Counted from the first letter of the stretch, positions 1-9,328 are shown. The stretch is 64,000 nt of DNA from Duodenibacillus massiliensis (GCF_900128485.1 NZ_LT635859.1:495869-559868); one strand, 5' to 3'. The notes: generated by a model from the sequence alone, not told the origin. Made by a program: numbers and translations.

Positions 1-540
1 GGAAAAATCCCCGGCTTCATCTTCGGCCTGTGCTTGTGGCAACCCGCGGGCGACGAATGCCTCAGCCACCACAGAAGCAATCACAGCAGACATCTCTTCG
101 GGTGCGGCATCCTTAAGTGCTTCAGAAAACTGTTTTCCGAGCAAACGCATGGCAATACGCGCAGTCACAGAAACCGCCGTGCGCAGGTTAACCGCCTCCT
201 GCCGCTTTCCTTCCCGGCTGTGCCACAATCTGACGCCCTCGGATCGGGTTTCGCCGCTTCCAAAAAGAAGGCGGTCCTTCTCCGGAAACACCTCATTGAG
301 CACGCCGTAACAGGCGAGATCCTCATCGTCGGCAGGGGAAGCCGCTGCTTTATCTGCCCGATATGCCGCTTCAAGCGTGCGGCCGACAAGCAACCTGTCA
401 ATTGTGTTCAGAAATGTTCCGGCCAAGTCAACCGCCACAGCCGTCATTTCGTGCGGCAATGCGCGAAAAGCCGCTTCAAGATTTTCCCGGCTGACACCGG
501 CATCCTTAATAAAAAATCCTTTGTAAGAATCGTCTTCCAT
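1..540 (-). CDS. Unknown protein, cut by left window edge
   Basis: An open reading frame runs without a stop from an ATG at 538-540 to the left edge, about 180 codons (begins MEDDSYKGFFIKDAG). A purine-rich GGGAAGAG lies just upstream of the ATG, which supports the start. The visible part is acidic and helical-looking, with no transmembrane segment, signal peptide or catalytic motif that I recognise. It is divergent from the phosphate transporter gene, and the shared 190-bp gap carries a Pho-box-like site. The function is unknown, and the C-terminus lies outside the window. Confidence 0.6.
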   Translation of the reverse strand, partial: MEDDSYKGFFIKDAGVSRENLEAAFRALPHEMTAVAVDLAGTFLNTIDRLLVGRTLEAAYRADKAAASPADDEDLACYGVLNEVFPEKDRLLFGSGETRSEGVRLWHSREGKRQEAVNLRTAVSVTARIAMRLLGKQFSEALKDAAPEEMSAVIASVVAEAFVARGLPQAQAEDEAGDFS

Positions 541-648
541 TTTTCTCTTCCCGCCCGACAGCCGATTGTTATTGCAGTGGCACGAGACTAACACGGCAAG
601 GCCTTTTTTTCCGCGCCTGCAGCGAAACATTTGCCGAATGTGTCGGTT

Positions 649-666
649 TGTCACAAATCTGTCACA
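649..666 (+). promoter_or_regulatory. Pho-box-like direct repeat
   Basis: The heptamer TGTCACA occurs at 649-655 and again at 660-666, exactly 11 bp apart. This is the layout of a PhoB-binding Pho box, in which TGTCA-type half sites repeat every helical turn. It sits 68 bp upstream of the PiT transporter start, so phosphate-starvation control is plausible. No strong -10 is obvious, and PhoB itself is not in the window. Confidence 0.5.
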
Positions 667-733
667 AAACCCCGTCAGACTCTCAAAAATATCATAGACC
701 CGTCATATTTGTGCCTGTGGCACAGCTCTCGCG

Positions 734-3115
734 ATGGACAACTTTTACCTTGTCATCCTGGCTTTTCTGGCGATTCTCGCCTGTTTTGACCTCTTTGTGG
801 GCGTCAGTAACGACGCCGTCAACTTCTTAAATTCAGCCCTGGGCTGCCGCATCGCCACCTACCGCACCACAATGATTGTGGCAAGCCTTGGTGTGCTTCT
901 CGGAGCCACCTTCTCTTCGGGGATGATGGAAATCGCACGAAGCGGCGTTTTTCATCCGCAGATGTTTACCTTTGCGGAAATCATGGTGATCTTTTTTGCC
1001 GTGATGGTCAGCGACGTGCTGCTGCTTGATACCTTCAACTCCCTGGGGCTTCCCACCTCCACCACGGTTTCGATTGTCTTTGAACTGTTGGGCAGCGCCA
1101 TGGCTGCGGCGCTTTACAAAATCCTCACCGCCGACGGGTCAGTGGCGGGCCTGGCTGAATACATCAACAGCGCCAAGGCGCTCACCATTATTTCGGGCAT
1201 TCTGATTTCGGTGGTCGTCGCCTTTATCGCGGGCATGGTCGTGCAGTACATTGCGCGCCTTATTTTCACCTTTCACTTTGAGCGGATGTACCGCCGCGTG
1301 GGCGGCCTTTTCGGGGGATTCGCGATCACCGCGATCTTTTACTTTCTGGTGATTAAGGGGGCTTCGGGCTCTAGCTTCATGCGCCCCGAATGGATCAGCT
1401 GGATTAACGCCAACACGCAGACCATTCTTCTCTCGCTTTTTATCGGGCTCACGGTTCTTTTTCAGATCCTCATCCTGCTTTTTAACCTCAATATCTTCAA
1501 GATCGTCATTCTGTCGGGGACGTTTTCGCTTGCCTTTGCCTTTGCCGGCAACGACCTTGTGAACTTTGTGGGTGTGCCTCTGGCGGCTTTAGACAGCGTG
1601 CGCGACTTTATGGCAAACGGCACGGATGCCGCAACGTACCTGATGACAAGCCTTCAGAAGGGAAGTGCCGCGCCCACGTTCTTCCTCTTACTCTCGGGCA
1701 GCATCATGGTGGCAACGCTCTGGCTCAGTAAAAAAGCCAAACGCGTGGTGCAGACCTCCATCAACCTCTCTTCGAGCCAGTCGGGCACGCACGAGCAGTT
1801 CGGTTCGTCGCTGCCCGGGCGAATGATTGTGAGAAGCTCGATGACGCTCGGCCGCGTTGTGCGCCAAATTATTCCGGCCCCCGTGCAGGTGATGCTGCAC
1901 TCGCGCTTTAAGCCCCGGGCAATCAAGCGCGGTGAACCCGTGCTTCCCTTTGACTATGTGCGTGCCTCCATCAACCTCGTTTTAAGTTCAATTCTGATTG
2001 CTTCGGCAACGAGCCTCAAGCTCCCGCTTTCGACGACCTACGTCACCTTCATGGTGGCGATGGGCTCAAGCTTCGCGGACGGCGCCTGGGACCGTGAGTC
2101 GGCGGTCTACCGCATCTCTGGCGTTTTAACGGTCATCAGCGGGTGGTTCCTGACGGCACTCACAGCCTGCACGGTCGCGGGCGTGATGTGCATGCTCGTG
2201 ATGATGGGCGGGGAACTGATGTGCTGCGCTCTGATTCTTCTCGCCGTCACGCTTCTTGTGCGCTCCAACTTCTTTGGTAAGAGCAGCGCCGACACTGTGA
2301 TCGTGGCCCCGAAGGCCAGCGACTGCAATTCCGTGCGGGACGCCTTAAACAAGATGGTGGGCACGTATCTTTCCCGCACCGTGGATATTTACAGCGACAC
2401 CGTCACGAGTTTTCTTGACGACAACGAAACGGGCCTGCGGCACTTAAAGACGGACGCCACCTCGCTATTTGACAGCCTCTCGCAGCAGAGAAGCACCTAC
2501 TACGGTATGGCGCAGGGTACGGGCGGCGCAGACACCAAACTTGATCAGGATGCGCGCTACTGCTTCTTAAGAACCTACACCAACATGCGTGAAGTGGGGC
2601 GCGGCCTGCAGCGGCTGACAACCACCGTTAAGGAGCACGTTGCCAACCGTCACCGTGTTTTCCATGGTGAGTCAAAGCGCAATCTTTTGGCGCTTGTCAA
2701 AGACCTGCAGCGCCTGAGCCAAACCGGCGAAGGCAAGCATTCCCTGGAAGCCGTAAGCCTCTCCGCCAACGACATCATCAGCGAAATCGACGCGATGCAG
2801 TCGGACCTTTTAAAGTCCATTTCCCGCGAAAACCTCTCGATGCGCGGCTGCGAGCTCTACCTCACGTTCCTGCAGTTTGCCCGTGAGCTCGTGAACCGCT
2901 ACTCGATTGTCGCGGTGCTGCAGAAGGAATTAAACGACCTCTGTGACGAAAACGACCGCCGCAAAGCCAAGGAAGCAACGGAACAGAAAACGACTGCGGC
3001 CACGCCCGCAGCCCAGCCCTCGTCGGGGCGCAGAATTCTGCAGGCGCTGCATCTGACGCCGCGCCAGCCCAAGGTGCCTGACGGGCAGAGCAACACGCCT
3101 GAAGGAAAGGCCTGA
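734..3115 (+). CDS. PiT-family inorganic phosphate transporter with long C-terminal helical domain
   Basis: Membrane phosphate carrier. The two PiT inverted-repeat signatures are visible: GVSNDAVNF near residue 27 and GNDLVNFVG near residue 278. Each is followed by the family's conserved Pro-(Leu)-Ser/Thr-Ser/Thr-Thr loop (GLPTSTT about residue 115, KLPLSTT about 430). About ten hydrophobic segments fill residues 1-510. The remaining roughly 280 residues are soluble and helical, resembling a PhoU/DUF47-type regulatory domain. At 793 aa it is far longer than the 420-500 aa of simple PiT carriers. No good Shine-Dalgarno precedes the ATG. Its TGA overlaps the next ATG (TGATG), so gph is probably co-translated. 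A Pho-box-like site lies upstream. Confidence 0.88.
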   Translation: MDNFYLVILAFLAILACFDLFVGVSNDAVNFLNSALGCRIATYRTTMIVASLGVLLGATFSSGMMEIARSGVFHPQMFTFAEIMVIFFAVMVSDVLLLDTFNSLGLPTSTTVSIVFELLGSAMAAALYKILTADGSVAGLAEYINSAKALTIISGILISVVVAFIAGMVVQYIARLIFTFHFERMYRRVGGLFGGFAITAIFYFLVIKGASGSSFMRPEWISWINANTQTILLSLFIGLTVLFQILILLFNLNIFKIVILSGTFSLAFAFAGNDLVNFVGVPLAALDSVRDFMANGTDAATYLMTSLQKGSAAPTFFLLLSGSIMVATLWLSKKAKRVVQTSINLSSSQSGTHEQFGSSLPGRMIVRSSMTLGRVVRQIIPAPVQVMLHSRFKPRAIKRGEPVLPFDYVRASINLVLSSILIASATSLKLPLSTTYVTFMVAMGSSFADGAWDRESAVYRISGVLTVISGWFLTALTACTVAGVMCMLVMMGGELMCCALILLAVTLLVRSNFFGKSSADTVIVAPKASDCNSVRDALNKMVGTYLSRTVDIYSDTVTSFLDDNETGLRHLKTDATSLFDSLSQQRSTYYGMAQGTGGADTKLDQDARYCFLRTYTNMREVGRGLQRLTTTVKEHVANRHRVFHGESKRNLLALVKDLQRLSQTGEGKHSLEAVSLSANDIISEIDAMQSDLLKSISRENLSMRGCELYLTFLQFARELVNRYSIVAVLQKELNDLCDENDRRKAKEATEQKTTAATPAAQPSSGRRILQALHLTPRQPKVPDGQSNTPEGKA

Positions 3116-3789
3116 TGCCCGCGCACTTTAAAGCCGTCCTTTTTGATCTGGACGGCACGCTCGTGGACAGCGCACCGGACCTTGTGGCGGCCGTCAACAG
3201 CCTCAGGCGTAATCTGGGGCTGCCGGAGATCATTTATGAGGCCTTAAGGGGCCGAGCCGGGCACGGAATACGGGGCCTTGTGTGGAGCGCGCTGAGAATC
3301 CGTAAAGAGGATCCCCCCTTTGCAGGGCTTTCAGACGCGTTTCTCACGCATTACGAAGCGCATATCCATGACGGCACGCACCCTTTTGCGGGTGTTGAGG
3401 CAATGCTCACGGCACTCACCCGACGCGGCATTGCCTGGGGCATTGTCACGAATAAACCGGAGCGCCTTGCGAAAATTGTCGTCGGCAACAACCCGGTGAT
3501 CTCCGAGGCCCGCTGCGTGATCGGCTGGGACACGGTCGGGAAAATGAAACCGGCTCCGGATTCCCTCATTTTGGCCATGAAAACGCTGGGGGTTATGCCG
3601 TCCGAAGTTTTGTACGTCGGAGACGATGCGCGCGACACACTTGCCGCACACAACGCCGGCTGCCGCGCAGCCGCCGCCCTTTGGGGCTACACAGCCGGCA
3701 ACACCCAGCCGGCTGACTGGGGATCTGACTTTCTCCTTAAGAGCCCCGCAGAGCTCCTTAACCTTCTCTCAGAGCCCGTCGCCGGCTGA
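3115..3789 (+). CDS. gph: Phosphoglycolate phosphatase-like HAD hydrolase
   Basis: Cytosolic HAD-superfamily phosphatase of 224 aa, the usual length for Gph, which dephosphorylates 2-phosphoglycolate. All four HAD motifs are visible: DLDGTLVDS near residue 9 (nucleophile and acid Asp), VTNKPE near 115, the Lys of KMKPAPDS near 143, and GDDARD near 168. The family also includes related sugar-phosphate phosphatases, so the exact substrate is inferred. It starts on the A of the preceding TGA and is translationally coupled to the phosphate transporter. Its last 21 bp overlap the 3' end of uvrB on the other strand. Confidence 0.8.
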   Translation: MPAHFKAVLFDLDGTLVDSAPDLVAAVNSLRRNLGLPEIIYEALRGRAGHGIRGLVWSALRIRKEDPPFAGLSDAFLTHYEAHIHDGTHPFAGVEAMLTALTRRGIAWGIVTNKPERLAKIVVGNNPVISEARCVIGWDTVGKMKPAPDSLILAMKTLGVMPSEVLYVGDDARDTLAAHNAGCRAAAALWGYTAGNTQPADWGSDFLLKSPAELLNLLSEPVAG

Positions 3790-5805
3790 CCCGAAGACAA
3801 GCTTTTTGAGTTCCTCCAGGCGGTCGCGGTACATCGCGGCCTGCTCGAAGTCGAGATTTTTAGCGCACTCAAGCATCTTCTTTTCGGTTTCCTTGATGCG
3901 CTTGGCAACGCTTTTTTCATCATCAGGATTGACGTCGGCAAAGACAACCGCCGATTCTTTCTTGGCCTGATCCGGACCCTTATAAACCCCGTCGATGATT
4001 TCACGGACTTCCTTCACCACAGACCGCGGCGTAATGCCGTGCTCCTTGTTGTAGTCCTGCTGCTTGGCGCGGCGCCGTTCCGTCTCTCCGATGGCTTCCT
4101 TCATCGAGTCAGTCATCTTGTCGGCGTACAAAATGGCCTTGCCGTGCACGTTACGCGCGGCGCGCCCGATGGTCTGAATGAGCGACCGCGTTGAACGCAG
4201 AAACCCCTCTTTATCCGCGTCCAGAATCGCCACAAGCGAAACTTCCGGAATGTCCAAGCCCTCACGCAGGAGGTTAATGCCCACAAGCACGTCAAAGACG
4301 CCGGCACGAAGGTCGCGGATGATTTCCACGCGCTCCACCGTATCGATGTCGGAATGGAGGTACCGGACCTTGACGTTGTGTTCGCTTAAAAACTCGGTGA
4401 GCTCTTCGGCCATGCGCTTGGTGAGCGTGGTGACCAGCACGCGGTCCCCGACCTTCGTGCGCTCGGAGATTTCGCTTAAAACATCATCGACCTGCGTTGT
4501 CGCGGGCCGCACCTCTACTTCGGGGTCCACAAGCCCCGTGGGACGCACGACCTGCTCGACGATCTGAGAACTCTTTTTGAGTTCCCACTCCGCGGGCGTT
4601 GCCGACACAAAGATGCTGCGGCGCATCTTGCGCTCAAATTCGTCAAAGCGAAGCGGCCGGTTGTCAAGGGCCGAAGGCAGACGAAACCCGTAATTGACAA
4701 GCGTCTCTTTTCTTGAGCGGTCCCCGCGGTACATGCCGCCTAACTGCCCCAGCATCACGTGGCTTTCATCGAAAAACATGAGGGCATCGCTGGGGAGGTA
4801 GTCAATAAGGCACGGGGGCGCCTCCCCGGGCGCAAGGCCCGTCAAATGCCGCGAATAGTTTTCAATGCCCTTGCAAAAGCCCACCTGATCGAGCATTTCA
4901 AGGTCAAAAAGCGTTCTCTGCTGCAGGCGTGCCGCTTCGATTTCCTTGCCGGCCGCCCTGAGTTCGGCAAGCCGCTCCTTAAGCTCCGCCTTAATCGTGC
5001 CGATTGCGTGCACGATCTCGTTTCTCGGAGTCACGTAGTGACTTGCGGGGTACACGACAAAGCGCGGCACCTTCTGGCGCACCTGGCCCGTTAAGGGATC
5101 AAAGAGCACGACGGCATCCACCTCATCGTCAAAAAGCTCAATGCGGACCGCAATTTCAGCGTGTTCGGCGGGGAAGACATCAATCGTGTCGCCCCGTACC
5201 CGAAACGTGCCGCGAAGAAATTCGAGGTCATTGCGCTTGTACTGCATTTTGACGAGCTGCTTGATGAAGTCTTCGCGCGTTTTGGTGTCGCCCTGCCGTA
5301 GAATCAGACGCATCATCGTGTAGCTTTCGGGCTTACCGATACCGTAAATTGCAGAGACCGTCGCGACGATGATCGTGTCACGACGCTCCAAAATACTTTT
5401 GGTGGCGGCAAGCCGCATCTGCTCGATGTGTTCGTTTACCGCCGAATCCTTTTCAATGAAAAGATCACGCGCCGGAACATAGGCTTCCGGCTGGTAGTAG
5501 TCGTAGTAGGAGACAAAGTACTCGACGGCGTTTTCCGGAAAGAACTCACGCATTTCCGAATAAAGCTGCGCGGCCAGCGTCTTATTGGGGGCCATGACAA
5601 GCGCCGGCACCCCCACGCGCGCGATGACGTTGGCCATCGTGAAGGTTTTGCCTGACCCCGTGACGCCCAAAAGCGTCTGAGCGGAGAGCCCTTCTTCCAC
5701 CCCTTCCGTGAGTTTTTCAATGGCAGGGCCCTGGTCACCGGCCGGATCGTAGGGCGAATGCAGCCTGAAGGGCGAATGCTCAAACGTGAGAACCTTATCT
5801 GTCAT
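3769..5805 (-). CDS. uvrB: UvrABC nucleotide-excision repair helicase subunit UvrB
   Basis: Damage-verification subunit of the UvrABC excinuclease. Motifs visible: Walker A GVTGSGKT near residue 48, the beta-hairpin region [15 protein letters not shown] box FFDESHV, SATP motif, helicase motif [11 protein letters not shown], and a C-terminal UVR domain ([17 protein letters not shown]) that contacts UvrC. I chose ATG 5805 ([10 protein letters not shown], 678 aa), close to the E. coli length. An upstream TTG at 5832 would add nine residues that look non-native. No CTGT-N8-ACAG LexA box is evident upstream. The 3' end overlaps gph by 21 bp in convergent orientation. Confidence 0.96.
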   Translation of the reverse strand: MTDKVLTFEHSPFRLHSPYDPAGDQGPAIEKLTEGVEEGLSAQTLLGVTGSGKTFTMANVIARVGVPALVMAPNKTLAAQLYSEMREFFPENAVEYFVSYYDYYQPEAYVPARDLFIEKDSAVNEHIEQMRLAATKSILERRDTIIVATVSAIYGIGKPESYTMMRLILRQGDTKTREDFIKQLVKMQYKRNDLEFLRGTFRVRGDTIDVFPAEHAEIAVRIELFDDEVDAVVLFDPLTGQVRQKVPRFVVYPASHYVTPRNEIVHAIGTIKAELKERLAELRAAGKEIEAARLQQRTLFDLEMLDQVGFCKGIENYSRHLTGLAPGEAPPCLIDYLPSDALMFFDESHVMLGQLGGMYRGDRSRKETLVNYGFRLPSALDNRPLRFDEFERKMRRSIFVSATPAEWELKKSSQIVEQVVRPTGLVDPEVEVRPATTQVDDVLSEISERTKVGDRVLVTTLTKRMAEELTEFLSEHNVKVRYLHSDIDTVERVEIIRDLRAGVFDVLVGINLLREGLDIPEVSLVAILDADKEGFLRSTRSLIQTIGRAARNVHGKAILYADKMTDSMKEAIGETERRRAKQQDYNKEHGITPRSVVKEVREIIDGVYKGPDQAKKESAVVFADVNPDDEKSVAKRIKETEKKMLECAKNLDFEQAAMYRDRLEELKKLVFGSAGDGL

Positions 5806-5961
5806 CGCTGTTGCACTAAAACGCAGTACCAAACGCAGAAACGGTTAACTTTAGCACCCGGCGCGTCCGATCGCCTCAGGAAGACGCAATTTTCTTTTCG
5901 TTGAATTTCAGTTACTTAGCCTCAGGAGCCGAATTTATTTCTAAAAATCGGCTGTAAGGAC

Positions 5962-5990
5962 TTGCCAAGAGTGAAAAACGCCTGTATAGT
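5962..5990 (+). promoter_or_regulatory. Sigma-70 promoter of tRNA-Asn
   Basis: TTGCCA (5962-5967) and TATAGT (5985-5990) are separated by exactly 17 bp and end 13 bp before the mature tRNA-Asn. A start near 5997 would give a very short leader. Confidence 0.7.
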
Positions 5991-6003
5991 TCGCGTCCTG
6001 CAT

Positions 6004-6079
6004 TCCCCGATAGCTCAGTCGGTAGAGCAACGGACTGTTAATCCGTGGGTCGTTGGTTCGAGCCCAACTCGGGGAGCCA
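6004..6079 (+). tRNA. tRNA-Asn (GTT)
   Basis: A complete cloverleaf: acceptor arm TCCCCGA (6004-6010) pairs with TCGGGGA (6069-6075), followed by discriminator G and an encoded CCA. The anticodon loop CTGTTAA gives anticodon GTT, and the T arm carries GGTTCGAGCC. It is a single-gene unit with its own promoter and terminator. Confidence 0.98.
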
Positions 6080-6087
6080 GAATTCAT

Positions 6088-6120
6088 AAAGGTCCTGATA
6101 CAAACGTGTCAGGACCTTTT
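6088..6120 (+). terminator. Intrinsic terminator after tRNA-Asn
   Basis: The stem AAAGGTCCTGA...TCAGGACCTTTT begins nine bases after the tRNA CCA and ends in a T run. The dyad is symmetric and could also stop leftward transcription. Confidence 0.75.
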
Positions 6121-6188
6121 CATTTGTGCTTGCCGCACCCGCTTCTCCCAAAATTGTGCGTTTTCTCTGTAACTAGCGCACGCACGTA

Positions 6189-6213
6189 GAAGGCCGCCAT
6201 TACGACGGCCTTT
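6189..6213. terminator. Second terminator-like hairpin
   Basis: AAGGCCG and CGGCCTTTT form a short GC stem with a small loop and a T tail. It lies between tRNA-Asn and the interrupted minus-strand ORF, and could terminate either direction. The surrounding 6121-6327 otherwise holds nothing I recognise. Confidence 0.45.
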
Positions 6214-6393
6214 TGCGTATCCGGGCTCAGTCATCAAGGTCCGGCGGCAAATCCCCAGACGACGCTCGGGAAATGTTGCTTGCAACGCCTGTGCCAGGGG
6301 TGTAGACCCCACCAGCTGATTCAACGCTCAAGTAGCACCACCGTGTAAGCGGACTATCTCTTTGGTCCGCCGAATTGAGTTCTCGGGATCAAT

Positions 6394-6403
6394 GGGCTTG
6401 AAC
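6394..6403 (+). repeat. Target-site duplication, left copy
   Basis: GGGCTTGAAC immediately left of the IS21 element is identical to 9471-9480. Ten bases is longer than the 4-8 bp usual for this family, so the true duplication may be 8 bp plus chance identity. Confidence 0.75.
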
Positions 6404-6458
6404 TGTTGCACGACATACTAAAGTACCCACCAAACGACATTAATTTTGACCCACCTCG
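6404..6458 (+). repeat. IS21 left terminal repeats
   Basis: Begins TGTTGCACGACAT. The inner unit ACGACATTAATTTTGACCCA ending CCTC is nearly identical to the reverse complement of the inner right-end unit. Confidence 0.85.
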
Positions 6459-6544
6459 AGGGGGCGTCGTGAGGTACTTTTACAATGACGAGAAAGTCGA
6501 GGATCATGGGTTCCGTTGTTCATCACAACGGAGGTTCCAAAACC

Positions 6545-7837
6545 ATGATTACCAAAGAATGCCGTCTTCTTGTGCGGCAACTTGTTCTTGAAGAACACAA
6601 ACCCATCCGCCATGTCGCCCGGATCTTGGGCATGGCACGCAACACGGTTAAGCGGTGCCTGCAGACGGATACCGACCAACCCCGCCGAGACACCCGCAGT
6701 CAGGCCGGCCGCTTTCTGGCCGAGCACTCCGACGAGGTGCGAAACAGCTTCTACACGTGCGAGAGCCGCTGTCCACCACTGCAGAGTTTGTTGCGTGAGA
6801 CTTACGGCGTTGACATCCCCCTGAGAACGCTTGAGCGGTTTTGCAAGCCGTTTCGTGAGGCTGCCCGAGCTTGCCTGCAGCAGCAGGCTATTCACGGTCG
6901 CTACGAGACTGCTCCGGCACAGCAGTTGCAGATCGACTTCGGCGAGAAGGTTGTTCGGTTGGGCGGGAAGATGACACGCCTGCACTTTTTTGTTTGCAAG
7001 CTCGGTTACTCACGCCGATTGTTTGCCAAGGCCTATCCGTCTGAGACCCAGACTGCCTGGCTGGACGGGCTTGAGTCGGCCTTCCGCTACTTCGGCGGTC
7101 TGCCTTACTGCATCGTGTGCGACAACGCTTCCAGTCTGGTTCGCAACCACTATGCCAAGACGGCGGTCGAACGCTTTACCGAGCGCTTCTACCAGTTCTG
7201 CACCTACTACGGTCTCAAGCCGATTGCGACCGCCGTGTGTAAGCCTCGCAGCAAGGGAAAAGTGGAATCGGGGGTGAAGTATCTCAAAGGCAATCTGGCC
7301 GGCGTCAACAAACCCACCATCGAGGATTGGAACCTGTGGCTTGAGGCTTGGTGCCGATCTTCCGACGAGCGCAAGCTCTCGACGGTGTTTGACGGTCCTC
7401 GGACTCCTGCCCAGAGGTGGCAAATCGAGCTCCCCAAAATGCGTGCGCTCAGTAAGCCGCCGATGATCCACACCTACGTGGAGACTCGCAAGGTCGGCAA
7501 CAACGACGGTCTTATCCGTGTTGACAACAAGTACTACCGAGTCCCCCAACATCTTGTCGGAATGAAGGTGCAGATTCAGATCGACGAGGCAACGATTTCT
7601 GTGTTGCAAGGGGGTGTTATGGTAGCCACACTCGATAAGACCGCCGATGTATTTAACCCTCAAGCTCAAAATCTGTCAAACGGTGAGATCGAGAAGGATG
7701 CCTACGACAAGAGTCGGGACAAGCTTGCCGAGGATCCTCAGTGGCAAGCTTACAGTGAGCACCGCAGCGCTCTCAGCGCCGATACGCGTGCCTATGACGA
7801 CAGCATCGGCTGGACCGAGCCCAAGGAGCAAGAGTGA
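6545..7837 (+). CDS. istA: IS21-family transposase IstA
   Basis: DDE transposase of 430 aa. An N-terminal helix-turn-helix (HVARILGMARNTVKRCL, near residue 24) binds the ends. The rve catalytic core shows the triad: Asp in QIDFGE, Asp in VCDNASS and Glu in KGKVESGVKY. The start at 6545 is chosen because GGAGG lies 8-9 bp upstream. The frame extends back to 6485 without a better site. The stop overlaps istB (TGATG), the typical coupled arrangement that keeps IstA and IstB in ratio. The frame is intact. Confidence 0.93.
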   Translation: MITKECRLLVRQLVLEEHKPIRHVARILGMARNTVKRCLQTDTDQPRRDTRSQAGRFLAEHSDEVRNSFYTCESRCPPLQSLLRETYGVDIPLRTLERFCKPFREAARACLQQQAIHGRYETAPAQQLQIDFGEKVVRLGGKMTRLHFFVCKLGYSRRLFAKAYPSETQTAWLDGLESAFRYFGGLPYCIVCDNASSLVRNHYAKTAVERFTERFYQFCTYYGLKPIATAVCKPRSKGKVESGVKYLKGNLAGVNKPTIEDWNLWLEAWCRSSDERKLSTVFDGPRTPAQRWQIELPKMRALSKPPMIHTYVETRKVGNNDGLIRVDNKYYRVPQHLVGMKVQIQIDEATISVLQGGVMVATLDKTADVFNPQAQNLSNGEIEKDAYDKSRDKLAEDPQWQAYSEHRSALSADTRAYDDSIGWTEPKEQE

Positions 7838-8628
7838 TGAGCCGTGAATCTGATGAGAGGCTCTGCTCTCTGGCCGATCGTTTGCGTCTGCCCTATCTGC
7901 GCGACCACATGACCGAAGTTCTCGAGAATATTGCGCAGGCCAAAATGACGCCCCGTCAGGCTATCGAGTACGCCTTCGGCAAGGAAGTGCAACAGCGTGA
8001 ATGCAATCGCTTCAAGCAGTTGCTGCAGTCGGCGCATCTGCCGACGATCAAGAAGCTGGAAGATTTCGATCTGACGGCGCAGCCGTCTATCAACCCCGGG
8101 ACTATCCGTGAATTGGCCAGCTTGGAGTGGATTGACGCCGGCGAGAATGTCGCCTTCTTCGGCGTTCCTGGTGTGGGTAAGACGCATCTGGCGATCGGGC
8201 TTGGCTACAAGGCCATTGAGAGCGGTCGGTCCGTGCGTTTTTACACGGCGGCCAATTTGCTCGCCACGCTTGAGAAGGCGTCAAGAGAAGATACGTTGGA
8301 AGCGAAGCTGCGGGAAATCAACAAGCCCCAGGTGATCATCATCGATGAGATTGGCTACCTGCCGTTCTCGCCGTCGGCAGCACATCTTCTGTTTCAGTTG
8401 ATCAACCGCCGTTACGAGAAGAAGAGCGTGGTCATCACGAGTAATCGACCGCCCTCGGAATGGAGGCTCATCTTTGCCGACGAAGCGGTGGCCGCGACGA
8501 TCCTCGATCATCTTCTGCACCACAGCACAGCGTTAACCATCACGGGAAGCAGCTATCGATTGAGGGAGCATCGCCGTCAGGCCCTGAACAAGGGGCTTTT
8601 AACCAAGGACAATCGTCCCGAGTCGTAA
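7837..8628 (+). CDS. istB: IS21-family helper ATPase IstB
   Basis: AAA+ ATPase of 263 aa that assembles on target DNA and recruits and stimulates IstA. Walker A GVPGVGKTH lies near residue 106 and Walker B IIIDEIGYLPF near residue 170. The start ATG 7837 shares its A with the istA stop and has AAGGAG 8 bp upstream. A GTG one codon earlier is a poorer choice. Length and motifs match the family, and no frameshift is seen. Confidence 0.93.
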   Translation: MSRESDERLCSLADRLRLPYLRDHMTEVLENIAQAKMTPRQAIEYAFGKEVQQRECNRFKQLLQSAHLPTIKKLEDFDLTAQPSINPGTIRELASLEWIDAGENVAFFGVPGVGKTHLAIGLGYKAIESGRSVRFYTAANLLATLEKASREDTLEAKLREINKPQVIIIDEIGYLPFSPSAAHLLFQLINRRYEKKSVVITSNRPPSEWRLIFADEAVAATILDHLLHHSTALTITGSSYRLREHRRQALNKGLLTKDNRPES

Positions 8629-8631
8629 CAA

Positions 8632-8656
8632 TAACGTTACGCTGTAACGTTACAGC
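8632..8656. promoter_or_regulatory. Tandem palindromes upstream of the KfrA-like gene (candidate operator)
   Basis: TAACGTTA at 8632-8639 is followed by a perfect 16-bp palindrome GCTGTAACGTTACAGC at 8641-8656, whose core repeats TAACGTTA. The two centres are 13 bp apart. The site ends 20 bp before the KfrA-like start codon. KfrA proteins repress their own promoters through palindromic operators, so this is a likely autoregulatory site (inference). Confidence 0.6.
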
Positions 8657-8676
8657 AATTTTTGAAGAGATTAAAA

Positions 8677-9294
8677 ATGATGAAAGATCAAAGTGTTAGT
8701 GATTCTGTACGTGAAATTTTAGAGAGCGTGCGGGAGAGTGACCTTCAGTTGCCGTCCATCCGTGCCATCCGAGCCAAGATTGGGAAGGGCTCGCTGGGGA
8801 CGATCTCGGAGGCAGTGAATGAGTGGAAACAAGAAAAGCTTGTCCAAAAGGGCGAACTTCCGTCAGGGTTCGAACAACGTGAAGCCGAAAATATCATCAA
8901 AGCAGTATGGGAAGCCGTGGCCCCGATGATTCGGGCCCAGGTTGAACAGATCGACAGCCGCGCCAAGGCGCGGCTTCAGATCGAACACGACGAGGCAAGC
9001 CGTGTCAGGGAGGCCGCCGACGAGGCTCTAGCCTCGGTGGAGAAGAAGGAGCGCCGACTCGAAGAACTCGATGAGCAGGTGCGTGGTTTGCAGGAAGATC
9101 TGGCCAAGCTCAAGGGAGCGCTCGAACAGGCCAACACGGAGAATCTGCGCCTTGCAGCAGAAAACACCCAATTGCACGAAGCCTTGGATAAATCGCTTCA
9201 GGAGGAAGCCAAAGCACAGGCGTCACTGCAGTCGATGAAGAGGCTGTTGCCGTTCCTTGATCCCAAACACTTGGACAAGGTCTGCGTTGGGTAG
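8677..9294 (+). CDS. KfrA-like DNA-binding coiled-coil protein (IS21 passenger)
   Basis: 205 aa. Residues about 5-50 resemble the KfrA N-terminal DNA-binding domain (VREILESVRES, then LPSIRAIRAKIGKGSLGTIS, then NEWKQ). From about residue 85 to 190 the protein is an almost unbroken heptad-rich, Glu/Lys/Gln-rich coiled coil. KfrA proteins are plasmid-encoded, bind DNA and help plasmid stability. Here the gene lies inside a transposon, between istB and the right end. ATG 8677 is preceded by GAAGAGA; ATG 8680 and TTG 8662 are alternatives. A role in transposition control or in silencing istAB is possible but unproven. Confidence 0.75.
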   Translation: MMKDQSVSDSVREILESVRESDLQLPSIRAIRAKIGKGSLGTISEAVNEWKQEKLVQKGELPSGFEQREAENIIKAVWEAVAPMIRAQVEQIDSRAKARLQIEHDEASRVREAADEALASVEKKERRLEELDEQVRGLQEDLAKLKGALEQANTENLRLAAENTQLHEALDKSLQEEAKAQASLQSMKRLLPFLDPKHLDKVCVG

Positions 9295-9328
9295 CTTTGA
9301 ATAAACAACCGGGGGGGGGGCGGCGGCC

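Noticed and set aside
5806..5960. LexA/SOS box upstream of uvrB
   Set aside because: No CTGT-N8-ACAG or close variant could be found in the region.
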